DNA from: Pyronema omphalodes
Taxonomy: Eukaryota; Ascomycota; Pezizomycetes; Pezizales; Pyronemataceae
Direction of reading: 5' to 3'
Assembly: GCA_024516155.1 (NCBI GenBank)
Contig: JAJJXM010000042.1
Location: 310,001 to 374,000 of the forward strand
DNA length: 64,000 bases
Shown here piece by piece: positions 20,683 to 31,927 of the stretch. Under the pieces are notes generated by a model. That model saw only the letters and a list, made by a program, of their open reading frames with translations, had not been told where the DNA came from and ran no database searches. Position 1 is the first letter of the stretch; each line of letters begins with the position of its first letter. Made by a program: the position numbers and the translations under genes.

Positions 20683-22497
20683 GGAAGCGTAATCATAACC
20701 AGGACTAAAAGAATCGGGACCGGAACGTCAAGGGACTAGGACACTTTAATGGGCACTGAATTGGGCACTGGGTGCTGGGTGCTGGGTGGATGGATAGGAT
20801 ATAATGATATGGTGATATGGTATGTGGTATTTACCAAGACCCGCAGGTATGGGTAGGGTAGGGTGCCTGTTATGTTGTTGAGTTGATAACTTGATGCGTT
20901 GATAAGTGGATATTGGGAATTGAGATTGGAAATATTGGAAGAAGAGGCAGATAAAAAGATAAGGCAGGAAGAGTGGGGAGATCATGATATGACCATAAGA
21001 TATTGAGGATTGGAAATTGGAGATCAGGATTGGCAACGGCATCGGTATAATAACCTCATAACCTCATAATCTCATAATCTCATAAATAACCTCACAAACA
21101 ACTCAATAATTGAAAAAACAAGAAAACTATTTCCTCTATATTTTTCTCATACATAGGCAATCATGGAAGTTTTCTATTGGGGGTGGGACCTCAAGATAGA
21201 GGGATGCAGGGTTTTTAGGGATATGTATGTTTTTTAATGGTTAGAAGGATATTTTATACCGAATATGACATAGTGAATAAAATTAGATCGACTGGATCGT
21301 GAATGATACTTTATTCCGGGTGTCTTTTTTCTGATGGGGAAAGGAGCACTGGAAATCTGATTTTGAACTGATGGTTTGTGGTGGAAGCGTTTTGGGCTGG
21401 GGATGAATATGCATAATTTGAATAGGTATGGGATGATTAGATGCTTGGACGGCTTGGGCTTGCCAAAGAGGGTTTGCGGCGTGATGGTGGGAATATGAGA
21501 GGTAGTGATAGGGTATGAGTCATCCCCGGGCTTTTAGGACTCGACCTGGCGGTGTTTCAATTTTACATGATGGATGGCTGTGTTTAGAAGATGAATGATA
21601 TCTATGGTTATAGAATTGTAGATACAATATATCCCGCGCAATGGAGAACTTCCTGTGACGCTAATTGAGCTGGATAGAACAACTCAAATTTGCCTATACA
21701 ATGGTAATAAAACATCCGAATAGAAAAGGTTGAAAAGGGTCATTAACACCCTGGCTATCCAAGAGCTCTATTCACTTTCTAGAGAAAAAAACTCTCCGTT
21801 GTGAAATAGGCTCTCCCATACGTTTCTATATATAAAGTGATGGAAAGTCCTTCATTTAGTCTGTTTAATACTGCTGAAGGTGACTAGATGGTAATTTAGG
21901 ATGATATAGTGTTTTTTGTCGTTTTTGGTTTAGATTTTACTCGGAATTTTATTATTGTTTATACGGTTATCGTTTTTGGTCTTGGCGCAATTCGGTTGGT
22001 TGCGTGCATAGCGATCATGGTTTAGGGACTATTCCTAACTTCTGCATTACGATAGATTCTTTGCGATTAAGTAGGTTTGTGTGAATCAGTTCATTGAATG
22101 TAAATACATATAACATAAAGTCAAAGCTTCTAAAATAAAACAAAAGAAATGATATGAGCAATGACAGTAGTAAAAAACAAAATATCTATATACACCGTAG
22201 ACCTAATGCATAACCCCAATTTCATGCTGCAAACCGAAAATCCTGTCCATCATACATCATCAATCATTAACCCAATAAAAATCGTCAACTCCCTACTATC
22301 GCTGCTACAATATCCTCGTTACCAATCTCACAATTTGCTGTCCTGTCCCCCCCGCAGTCATCTGTTTCTCCCAGCATTAAGCATGTCGAATTTCCAGATC
22401 CCTCGCAAAAATCAATCCAAATCCTATACTCCATCCCTTCAACATAGCCCACTTTGAATCCTCAGTATTCCACCAGCCCCAACTATCGGGAACCCCA
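20683..22497. other. Gene-free AT-rich spacer
   Basis: I see no coding frame worth reporting. It contains a short CTCATAAT/CCTCATAA run (21055-21090) and otherwise unremarkable sequence leading to the 3' side of the minus-strand gene at 22498. Confidence 0.45.
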
Positions 22498-22947
22498 TTA
22501 CAACCTTGCCCTTGCCCACCATAATTCCATCCTCGATTTCCTCCCATCTTCCTCATCCTCCATAACCTCCGAAATTCCCGGAAGATTCTGCATACCATTA
22601 TTACTCTCCAAAATGTCTGTAATACCCCCAGAAATATCCCCCATACTTTTCATACCCTCTACGATAGCCCCCACGCCCCCCTCCCGGTTTCTTCTTTCAT
22701 TCTCTTCATTTGCTTTCTTTATCTGTTCCTTTTTTATTCGTCGCTCGTAGGAATTGCAGGGCGGGCAAAGAAGCGGGACTGGTTTGGTGCTGATTAAACT
22801 ACAGCCGAGAGATGGTCGAGAAGACGGCGATGAGGAAGGGCGGTTGTCGTGGTTGTGGTGGTTACTGGTTGTACAGCGGTTGCCCCAGATGTCGTCACCG
22901 ATTCCTTGGTGTCCGCAGGTATATAATGGGTGGTAGCGGTTACACAT
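22498..22947 (-). CDS. Small fungal CxxxYxxLYxCGH-type protein, 149 aa
   Basis: ATG at 22947-22945, preceded on the minus strand by CATCCTC, opens a 149-codon frame. The N terminus MCNRYHPLYTCGHQ resembles a widespread ascomycete family of small proteins that begin with a Cys, an aromatic pair and a CGH motif and carry later Cys residues. Here a CPPCNSYERRI segment follows at about 81-91, giving a possible Cys/His metal site. Residues about 88-107 are a charged, probably helical stretch (RRIKKEQIKKANEENERRNR), then a Gly/Met-containing tail. The last residues could be intron read-through, so the C terminus is less certain than the start. Function unknown. Confidence 0.65.
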   Translation of the reverse strand: MCNRYHPLYTCGHQGIGDDIWGNRCTTSNHHNHDNRPSSSPSSRPSLGCSLISTKPVPLLCPPCNSYERRIKKEQIKKANEENERRNREGGVGAIVEGMKSMGDISGGITDILESNNGMQNLPGISEVMEDEEDGRKSRMELWWARARL

Positions 22948-24871
22948 GAGGATGATATGATCTAGGTAGTTGGCTTGTGTGCTGGGGAAGTGGTGAATGG
23001 ATTCTGAGTTGAGGTTAAACGGAGGTGAGGTGACTGGTTGTTTGGTTGCTTGGTTGATGAGTTTGAAGCTGAAAATGTCGGCGTTGGTATTGGAGTTAGT
23101 TTATAGAAATGGATAGAGAAAAATAACTTACAAGATATATGTATCGCAATATAGTAGGCGCGATGACGCGGGGGGGGGGGGGGGGGTCTGCTATTATAGA
23201 GGTTTGTTGATGTTAAACCTAGCCGCTGTGGACCTTTGACAACGCGCACAGGACAGCAAAGGGAATGCATAAATACATACATATCATCCGCATCATCGCA
23301 TCTGTCATCACGCCATTCCATCAGGTTTATCCCATCATCCAACATCCATCGCAGCCGTCAACTCGGGCCTCTTGCAAGAACCTTATTTTCCATACGTCTG
23401 TATTTGATTCGTTAACCTCCGCCCGGTGCTACATAAAACCGGTATTCAAATGCCGATTGGTATGCGAATCCATCCAACACTGATGGTTGATCATAGCTTG
23501 TGATTTGTTGGCCGACCGGCTTCGGGATTTAGCCATTGTCAATGGCCAATGAGTTTGCCAAGTGTTGCATGGTGCTGTGAGACTATCAATAGCTTGATGG
23601 ACTGCGTGGCTACGTGACGAGCCTGGAATCGTCACTATGTTGGTGGTTGGGCAGATCGTCGGTGGCGCGCGCAGTACATGAGAAGCTGTTGGATGATTAG
23701 GTAAAATCCAAAATGCGCATAAGAGATTGGTTTCTTGTTTCATCGATGAGAATGGATCGGAAAAATAAACCAACAAAAAAGAATAAGAAAAGACAGGATT
23801 ATAGTAGAAAATCCGGCAATACGAATGGTTTAATCAAGTATGAGAATTGGATTAGTAGTTGAAATTGGCTACAGTTGGATTTATCGTTGATTAGCAATGC
23901 TGTATGATCATGAAACGGCAGAACTGGCAACTACACAAGCTGCTCCCCGAGGATAGAAAAGGCACGTTTAGGAGGAAGATAACAGAAAGACAACGTGCAG
24001 AAAAAGGTCAACTAGTTATTTTCTGTAACGAATAAGCAAAGTTCTGAAGGTGAATGGATTAGCGGCAAATGAGTATGATGAAGCGATGGCACTTCATTGC
24101 CAGGAGAGAAATAAGTGAACAGAAAGAAATTCTAGATACATAGCCACTTCTTTTCTTTTTAACTTTGAAAATCTCTACATCTTTGGAGCTATTCAAACAG
24201 TTTCGTTATTCGGGAATCTTTTTTCCTGGTGTACAGTGCAGAAATAATAGTAACAAGAGTGGCCTTAGAATACAACATTATTTGGTATACTACAATGAAT
24301 TGGTTAATAACTACTACTCGTGCTTTGCGCCCCTAATGGAGCTATGACAGTGTCCTGTCCATGCCATGATACAGAGGATTAACTGTTGGATATTTTGGGC
24401 CGGGGCTTGATCTTTGAGTGAGTGAATTTAGTAATCGTCAACGGTATCTAATTACAAAACTGGGCACATGAATAAACTTTGTTCGCCGGTTTGAGTGCAT
24501 TTTCTACAGCCTGGACCCTGGAGATATGGAGGTACTAAACGAACCCGATATTATGCCATTCCAACATGTCGGTGAATATACACTGCATGGTGTTAAGAAG
24601 TGCAGTGCTATGCACGTGACGGATTGGCTAAGGTTCCATGAGTAAGGGATGAACCTAGACGTGTTATTGAGTAACATTCAAAGAACAGACTAATAGACAA
24701 CAAAGGCACGGTAAAACCGCACATCCCCAGAATAGAATGATTGCCTAAATTCAAAAGCTACGGAATAAGTGCATTACCACACTAAATAAATTCATTAATG
24801 CGGTATTACTATAGATGGCCGGTGCTCTGTAAGATTTTTATGCATGAATATTACTTTGAAGTTCAACTAAT
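22948..24871. other. Spacer with poly-G tract and weak exon-like pieces
   Basis: 23170-23186 is a G run. On the minus strand a short ATG frame at about 23536-23429 (MAKSRSRSANKSQAMINHQC) reads like protein and ends in a possible splice donor, but nothing downstream confirms it. The remainder to 24871 is AT-rich without a supported gene. Confidence 0.35.
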
Positions 24872-24990
24872 AGCTACGGTCATAGAATCATGAATACAAC
24901 GCATCCCGTCCGCTCTGCGGTATTTAAGCATGATATCGTCCAGCTAGTACTGTCGTGGGTGACCAGACGGGAATCCCGGATACTGTAGTT
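24872..24990 (+). rRNA. Divergent 5S rRNA gene (or 5S pseudogene)
   Basis: The 119-bp stretch has the 5S layout: CATCCCGTCCGCTCTG (24902-24917), an A-box-like TTTAAGC (24923-24929), CCAGCTAGTACTG, TGGGTGACC (24956-24964), GGGAATCCC, then a T5 run at 24989-24993 as pol III terminator. The 5' end (24872-24880) pairs with 24982-24990 in a 9-bp terminal helix with two G-U pairs. ATCATG (24887-24892) pairs with CATGAT (24929-24934), as in the second helix of 5S. These stems differ in sequence from the usual fungal 5S but still pair, so it may be a functional variant like the divergent dispersed 5S types of Neurospora. A decaying copy remains possible. Confidence 0.75.
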
Positions 24991-25358
24991 TTTGTTACAG
25001 TCGATGACGACTGTTTCCTGTTCTCCCAGTTGCTTTCCTGGCTACGCTATTCTTTTCGTACTGTATCTGTAATATGTTTTACAGCGGCAAAACAGATTGT
25101 TATGAAGAGGTAGGCAAACAGTTTGTTAGATATTATGTGCCAGGGTACGGCAGTATGCATTCTGCGGAATGTCTTTTTTGCCCAGCATATTACACCGCCT
25201 ATAATGCCCCCAATAAAAATTATAATATTTCAGATCTCTGCTGCCTTACATCCAAAATTTTGATGACAGTAATAGAGAATGGAACTTCATTCAAGACGAG
25301 ACAACTGTAACAAGGGAAAGAGGGCGTAACCCGCTGATGATTCAAACTCAAAATGTCT
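24991..25358. other. 5S downstream flank and shared repeat block
   Basis: 25074-25310 is an open 78-codon plus frame of unclear value. 25283-25335 is the second copy of the TTCATTCAAGACGAGACAA block also seen at 2871. It ends about 20 bp before the left end of the hAT MITE. Confidence 0.45.
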
Positions 25359-26237
25359 CAGAGTTCAGCACTCGCGGTCCCGTCCTATAGGAGGTCCAGG
25401 ACCAGCCGTCCTAGAGGCACCATGGAGGGGACGGACCGTCGGTGACCGTGGGTGACCACGACTGGCGTCACTACCGGTCACTCGCAACCGCCCGTTTTTT
25501 ACCACGGCTTATGGTGTTGTGCTCAGATGATTCTAATGCATTGCACGAATTAAAGTCATCTATATGGAATTTCTCGCAAACCCCAAAACTATACTGATGA
25601 ATAAAAACGCTCCTTCTCTCCCACGAGAATGCATCTTTCCCAATACTTTTCGAATGAAAACGACTCTTGAGGACAGGCAGAGTGTTCTGCTCCTGGTCAG
25701 AACAGGTGTAGAGAGCGGCTACGAGAATATTGGCATATTCTTGCTCCGCTGGAAATTGAGTGATGGCTGTTGATGTTTGACTTACACGGTAATGAAAGAA
25801 GTGGACAATTCTTGCAGGGAGAAGATGGAAAGGTAGAAGGTAGAATGTGAAGGACGGAAGAAATATTTACAGCGGGATCGTTCTTTACCAAGAAATACAA
25901 ATAATATCAAACTACCATAGCCAGTCAAACTATTGCTGGGTGGAGCGTGCACCTGCAGTGGGGTGTAAAGGTATTACTAAAGTGCAGCATACTACAGTGC
26001 TGAAAAATCGCTGCTGCGGCCCATAATGTCTGGCAAACTTGAACCAAATCGCCCCCTGCAAACTAGCTCACCCGAAACCCACGGTCCTGCCCTCACCCGC
26101 CATCCCGTCCGGTCTTTTTGAATTTGAGGACGGAAACGGACCGCATAGCGGCCGTCCGTCCAGAGTTGTTGACGGGACCAGATGACCAGTGTGGTCCCGT
26201 CCGGTCCGCCGTCCTGGACGGACCGTGCCGAACACTG
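25359..26237. mobile_element. hAT-type MITE, element A (879 bp)
   Basis: The element begins CAGAGTTCAGCACTCGCGGT and ends GGACCGTGCCGAACACTG, so it has inverted termini, followed inward by GTCCGGTCCCGTCC-type subterminal motifs. Flanks AAATGTCT (25351-25358) and GTATGTCT (26238-26245) form an imperfect 8-bp target duplication, the size made by hAT transposases. Element B at 31928 is a relative in the opposite orientation. No transposase frame survives; the 69-104 codon frames inside are not hAT-like. It is non-autonomous and old, since termini and target duplication carry mismatches. Confidence 0.85.
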
Positions 26238-26869
26238 GTATGTCTCCGTATATTCATACGTGTGGAGAGTGAATGTACTAATTCATTCCGAATACTATAC
26301 ATGATGTTGAAAGTATCAGGCAATCGCATTTCCTGTGGTCAAAACAACCGAACTCAAAGAAGGCCCGCCGTCAACTTCTCTAAAGCAGGTGTATTGATCC
26401 TGTTTGAGGGAAATCGAAGACGGGCCTTCTGAACGTGGACATCAAAAGAGCGTACCCCCGCGTCCGTAGTAACATTGGGAATAATAGGAAACAATGGGAA
26501 ATTAATAGGAAATAATATGGTTTCTCAAATACCAGGACAAACACAGCATTATATACTCAACCCACGGCAAAAGTTTTCACCAAGTACACACTGCGATTGT
26601 GATATAATGACGATAGCGTAGTACGCTGTGAGCGCTCCCGATATCCGTGGCAATTTAAACTTCAAAAAAAAGGTATACATTCTACTGTAAAATAAGATAA
26701 AATAAAAAAATTATAAATAATATTGCTCTAATAGGCCTCAACCGTCAAACATTAACCATAATCGGCCAACCCGTTGATAAGGCACGCTAGTCTGCAAGAA
26801 AATTGATACACGGTTTTAGATTCTGGTGCAAAGCTAGTCAATGGACGAATAGCAAAATTATAAAAGTAC
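26238..26869. other. Spacer between MITE A and tRNA-Pro
   Basis: No gene recognised. A-rich runs lie near 26660-26720. Confidence 0.4.
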
Positions 26870-26967
26870 GGCTCGAACCAGGATTTGAACCTGGGACCTC
26901 TCGCAAATCACTGAAGATACTTAGGGAGTAACCCTAAGCGAGAATCATACCACTAGACCATCCGAGC
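26870..26967 (-). tRNA. tRNA-Pro(AGG) with 26-nt intron
   Basis: Read on the minus strand: acceptor GCTCGGA pairs with TTCGAGC (one G-U), discriminator C, D-arm GTCTAGTGGTATGAT, anticodon stem CTCGC/GCGAG with loop TTAGGGT (anticodon AGG), and T-arm GGTTCAAATCC. The 26-nt intron (26906-26931) sits one base 3' of the anticodon, the canonical place, and its CCCTAAG can pair with the anticodon region CTTAGGG. The mature length is 72 nt. A TTTT terminator follows (AAAA at 26862-26865 on the plus strand). A and B boxes are both good, so it looks functional. Confidence 0.95.
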
Positions 26968-27992
26968 GATGGCAACAAAGTACTTATAACTAATATCACG
27001 GATATCGTCGTTTATGTGACCAATACTTGTGGTAAGCCAGTGGTACGATAAGTCTCACCGAATTCCTTTCGCTCAGGTGACAAAGTTCATGCAATATTAT
27101 TGACGCAGTCATTCTTTAATTACTAGAATGGACCATTTACAGTGATTGCTGAGAAATGAATCAAATTGGGCGCACCGTACTTCAGCCGCTCCCCCTCCCC
27201 CCGCTAAACGATAAAAAAAAGTGGAGTGAGAGAGTAAAACACATTAGTTCTAGTAGGCCAGGATACTGATTCGATGGGAAAGATTATTAGGCAGCAACTC
27301 CACATCGATAACTCAGGTGTTGTCCGAGAAAAATTTGTAATCCGTTTCAGGTTAACAACACACACATCAGCAATGAGGCAATGATTTTAATAATTTTTGT
27401 GTCTGCAGTGGATTATGAGCTGCATGTGTACTCTATAGCTGTCATCAAACGCAGGCCACTTGTCGTATTTCATATATAAGAACACCGAAAAAGCATCTGC
27501 AGAGTTACTACTTACATACCTAGTGGAATTTGCTACACCTAAAACCTCTTGCATCTTCCCATAGACAGCTGCATACTTGAATCTTGAATGATGTCAAAAT
27601 GAAAATAAACCAGAAACAAAAGGATGTAGGGTGAAAATGACAGATCACGTTTAGCCGTGCTTTTGGTCGTTGATATATGAGAAGCACAATGTAAATATGT
27701 GCTGGCCGTAGACCGACAAGATTCAGCCAGTGAAACCTGCGATTATCAAGCGCCTGTAGGCAGCAGCCGGATCGACATTGCGGTATGTGCATGACTTCTT
27801 GCAGGAAATCCCCACTTGCTGAAAATAAACTTTCTGCATCTACACGTGCACGCGCATGTCATGTAGTGTATTAACAGTGCGCATTTTTTTCTGGAGCTGG
27901 ACAAAAATTGCCCAGCCTTGTCTATCCAGGAGTCATTAATAGCATTGCGTATTTCCCATGAACTTTTTGTTTCCATTCACTGACGATTCACC
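26968..27992. other. Spacer upstream of the membrane-protein gene
   Basis: No gene supported. A 90-codon minus frame at 27520-27792 is probably chance. The last part (27930-27992) is the presumed 5' leader of the gene at 27993. Confidence 0.4.
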
Positions 27993-28994
27993 ATGAGCAA
28001 TCAGCCGAAGAAGAAGCCCTTAAATGAAGCCGATCAAGCGAGAAAGGCACTTCCCCGACACTTCCGCCACTACCCAATGTTCGCTCTCGTCCTCATAAAC
28101 GTTCTTTGCTACACTTGGGTCAAGACCTACATTACCATCGACAACCTAGGAGAGTCAGATTTGAATCTTAGCGAAGAAGAGAATCAAAAACTCAGGGGAG
28201 AGAGAACGACAAAGTGGCTTCGCCACAAGAACGAAGAGTTAAACTACGCGGCTGTAATTGTATGAATTCAACTTTCTGGCTGGCGTAGCAATAGCAAGGA
28301 CTAACAATTGGCTTAGGGCGGGTTACTTGCCTCAGTTATCTCTGCGTCGATATCCTGGCCAAAGGTTGATGAGGGGCCCTGGGTTGTCCGTGCTTTGTGG
28401 TATGCCAGCTTGACGCTGGTCATCACATCAGTTCTAGTTGCATTCCAACAGGTGGCCGGACTCGGTGCTCTTCTCGCGACGAGGTCCAATCACTACAGTA
28501 TTCACAGATCGCTGATGAACCCAAACCCCCAGAAACAAGATGTGCCGCACAGAATCAAAGTTGTCGCACTTCAGATCCCCGTGCAACTTCTTAGCTATTC
28601 GATATTTTGCTATACTAGTGGTTTAGCAGTACATATCATCTATCCAGCAGTGAAAGCAGGCGGATGGAGCCATCAGGCAAAGGTATGAAGTCAACACTTC
28701 AAGGAAGCATCTGTATAAAGCCTAACAATTTTATAGACTGCCGTACTCTACTCGGTATCATTTCTCATGGGTACCTTCTTCTTCTTTATCAATAACATCT
28801 ATTCCTTGGAGATGTTAGAGATTCCAGAATTAGACATGGTGATAGACAGCAGGGCTGCAAATGGAAATAGCAGCCCGCCTGCTGCTCAACCCATTGATCC
28901 AAACAAGATGGGTTTTCGAACTCAAACATCGATGTCGACAGCGCAAGGAACGACGTACCCAATCTCATCGACAGGATCTCAGTACAACCCGTAG
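27993..28994 (+). CDS. Multi-pass membrane protein, 296 aa, three exons
   Basis: Exons are 27993-28259, 28317-28682 and 28737-28994. Both introns (57 and 54 nt) have GTATGA donors, CTAAC branch sites and TAG acceptors, and join codons in phase 0. The start ATG follows TTCACC. The product has a basic N terminus (MSNQPKKKP) and about five hydrophobic segments: residues near 29-48, 84-103, 120-145, 174-200 and 211-237. The polar, Pro/Ser-rich tail is probably cytosolic. There are charged loops (LSEEENQKLRGERTTKW) but no enzyme motif I can name. It looks like one of the conserved uncharacterised ascomycete integral membrane proteins. Continuous frame over two clean introns makes the gene itself near certain; its role is unknown. 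Confidence 0.88.
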
Positions 28995-30049
28995 CCGGGA
29001 ATACCTTAGCTATGGAAATGTTTAGATGGCAGTTCTTTATGTTTCAACGCGTTTAATGTTTTATGAAAACCCATATCAGAATTTTCTCGCAGAATGTTTA
29101 GTTTGATTTACTAAAACAAGCCCTTTCAACTAAATATCTTCCTTAATTTCTTTAGATATTGTTAGCTTAGGGCTCCGCTAACCCTAACTCCATTCATATC
29201 CACCATCTCCACTCCTCGGTGAAAAATGTAGCCCCAGAACTCTAACTTTGCCATTATCGACGCCCGACTTGATCTTACATTCCCCACCTATCAGCTCGTA
29301 ATAGCCTTTTGGCTAGGCCGCTCGAACCGCCTGAGCGATCACAGTGAAAACTGCGGGGATGGAATAGTATGACGTTCGGTACATACGCATGCGCTTTATT
29401 AGTGTACCATAAAATGCCTCGGGCGGGATTAAAATCGTTTAGTAACTGACCTACATAGCACCTTCCCAGGGTCTGGAGATTTTAGACGACGATGTAGATT
29501 ATCGAAGTTCGCATACGTTTTTGTAGAGATACGTCTTTATCAGTAAGCTTATTCTGGCTTATGTGAAACTAGCAGGAGGTGATATTTTTACACTGTGATC
29601 CTTGACGGCCGAGCGAGGCCAAAACACGAGTGATATCTAATGTTGTTGGCCAAGAACGGTACACGTGCACACTGTTAAACATGCAGCTGAGGTACAGACT
29701 TGGTAATTTCTACATATAACCTCAACAATATTAATCGTCTCAAGGTAGCCACAACTTTTCTTGAGGAAAATATCCAGCATTGATATATTCAGTCTAAAAA
29801 TATCGATGCAAAGATTATCGCAGCTATTGAGTTATTCAAAACTTCGTTGTCACGTATTAATCATTGTCAAATGTTTAATATCAAGAGCAGCTTGAGCAAA
29901 CGGGGAAAAATTGATCCTGTCATAACCAATTATGAAATAAACTTTATTTCAATCCCAATTAATAACAAAACAAAAACTACAGAATTCCAAAGAAAATCGC
30001 ATCGACAAAGCCCTCATGAGACCTTCGCAAGTCATAAACGGTCACCAAT
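28995..30049. other. Spacer between two convergent genes
   Basis: It starts with the 3' side of the plus-strand membrane-protein gene and ends at the 3' side of the minus-strand gene. No coding frame or repeat recognised. Tail-to-tail arrangement means no promoter need lie here. Confidence 0.4.
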
Positions 30050-30409
30050 TCACCTTCTCCACAAAAAGTCCCTAGGAGAAACATATCCACCGCCTCCATG
30101 TCCCCGTCCATGTCCGCCATCGCCACGGCCCTGTCCACCGTCGCCTCGACCACGCCCACCATCACCTCGACCACGTCCCTCTCCCGGTAAATCCAGGTCC
30201 CTTGCCTGGCCGATGTTGGTCATCCCATAATAGACCTGACGATCTTCGGGGTGCCGATTGGGTCTACCACTTGCAAGACCCTCGTACCATCGCCCACCGG
30301 GCTGGAACTGCGTATAAATATTACCGTAACTGCTGTGGGGGCGGTTTGGGTGGTTAGGGCGCCATTCGCGCTCAGGGTAGTCCGATGGACGCCAACCGTC
30401 AGAGGCCAT
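30050..30409 (-). CDS. Hypothetical protein with Gly/Arg/Asp repeat tail, 119 aa
   Basis: ATG at 30409, in the context AAAGATGGCC (minus strand), opens a 119-codon frame. Residues 1-76 are non-repetitive, Trp/Tyr/Pro-rich (GWRPSDYPEREWRPNH; QFQPGGRWYEG; VYYGMTNIGQARDL). Residues about 80-105 are five imperfect GRGDGG-type repeats (18-bp DNA units), then GGGGYVSPRDFLWRR. RG/RGG-like tails are often RNA-binding, but the Asp residues make that uncertain. There is no signal peptide or membrane segment. The unique front half argues that this is a real gene. The plus-strand 127-codon frame opposite is a shadow. Confidence 0.65.
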   Translation of the reverse strand: MASDGWRPSDYPEREWRPNHPNRPHSSYGNIYTQFQPGGRWYEGLASGRPNRHPEDRQVYYGMTNIGQARDLDLPGEGRGRGDGGRGRGDGGQGRGDGGHGRGHGGGGYVSPRDFLWRR

Positions 30410-31049
30410 CTTTGATGAGGTGTTTTTAAACGGTGTTAAACTTTAGGTTAATGCTGTAAAATTGTAAGAAAGTAGACTGTGTGCTAAAGGCTACTAAAGG
30501 CTTGTGTGAGTATTGAGTGATGGGAGAGGAATGGCGCACGAAATCTCTGGGCTTTTATAACAAATTTTAGCCAGCTAAATGATATTTTTCAAGGCATCAA
30601 TACGTTCTAATCATGCATTCGAAGATATCAGGAATAAAATTCTAGGTCTATATTTACTGAGAAGGACTGGGTATTTTGTTTCTGATAGGAGGATGATTCG
30701 CTTTGTAGAGGATCAACTTGATGAATTAAGGACAAAGCGAAGCATTGATGAAGTATAGAATATTACAGGAATGAATTCATTCTAAACACAAATAATATGT
30801 CATAATCTCCAGTCCAGCATCTTAGATATTTACTTGAGTCTATTTGAAAAATCCTATTATCCCAGTAAAACCAACTACATGTATGCATTATATCGCAAGA
30901 TATGTTTTCTATTTTCAAACTTTGAAGTAATAAGTCAAACAAGCGGTACAGAATCTCATATATCATCGGATATTATCTGCCGTGCGAGCATGATCCAGAA
31001 ACAGATTTCCTAGAAAGTCGCATCTGATTCACGCCAACCGCATTTCCTA
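30410..31049. other. Upstream spacer of the Gly-repeat gene
   Basis: The first 150 bp are the likely leader and promoter of the minus-strand gene at 30409. Nothing else recognised. Confidence 0.35.
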
Positions 31050-31286
31050 TTATTCGCATCGGAGGATAACCACCGTCCCTACTGTCCCTGATGTGTCTGG
31101 TTTTCTGCCTAGGCCAAGATTATCTATAGGAAAATTATGCATTATAATAGACATCAACCATATTAAAAGAGCGAGCATTTTCCCAATCTGCATTCCACTT
31201 ATTGGTTTGCGGAGGATAGGCGCCGGTAATTCCGCCGGCGGGTAGTTATCGCCATCAAGAGGTCTGCCAAGGCCGGTCATAGTCAT
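31050..31286 (-). CDS. Hypothetical small protein or exon, 78 aa (weak)
   Basis: ATG 31286 (second Met two codons on) opens a frame with GRPLDGDNYPPAELPAPIL, then a short hydrophobic segment (KMLALLIWLMSIIMHNF) and a Gly/Thr-rich end. An overlapping frame also reads as protein across the middle (NKWNADWENARSFNMV), so the present frame may be the product of a frameshift or missed splice. Not recognised; could be a decayed gene. Confidence 0.3.
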   Translation of the reverse strand: MTMTGLGRPLDGDNYPPAELPAPILRKPISGMQIGKMLALLIWLMSIIMHNFPIDNLGLGRKPDTSGTVGTVVILRCE

Positions 31287-31927
31287 GAAGCTGTTGTATC
31301 AATTTAAAAAGAGAATGAGGTCCCATTTGTCGGTGCTGTGAGGTGTAGTAAGGGTGGAGGAAGGATGGCCGTTTTTGAATAATCGAGCAAATACGAGTGA
31401 TCAAACGTGATACGTTACTAAAATTACGGGTTAGAACAGCATACGCAGATGTAATATGAAGGCACTAGGAGTTGATGGAAAAGGCATTCTAAGCGAATAG
31501 GTGCGTTCAAGGCCAAGGTAATCCGGATACGCAATCATCAGCGGAGTAGTTAGCGCTCATCAAAGACAGTCGGGAGTAACCATGCCTGTATCTAAGCCAA
31601 GCTATTGAGGATGCCATTCTTTTCCTTCATAGTGTCAAATCTACGCCATATCTTTGTATTTGGGGCACCATATGCACTCCAGCCGAGTTAACAACTTCGT
31701 ATCCACAACACGGTCATGATGCGAAGCCAATGATCTCTCTGGGACAATTCAGGATGCACCGGGCGTTAACATGCAGATTTTCAAATTACGAGATCCGTCA
31801 GAATGTCAGTGTGTAGGTTTTCAAAGTTGGATATTCATCTATCTGTCAGCATTTGGGTTCTCAAATGGATATATCTTACCGATTATCAACGCACGTTTTC
31901 CACAAGATTCACTTTTCATGTCTAATC

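Noticed and set aside
29290..29345. Possible degenerate tRNA (GGCTAGGCCGCTCGAACCGC)
   Set aside because: Isolated B-box-like words only; no cloverleaf could be drawn.
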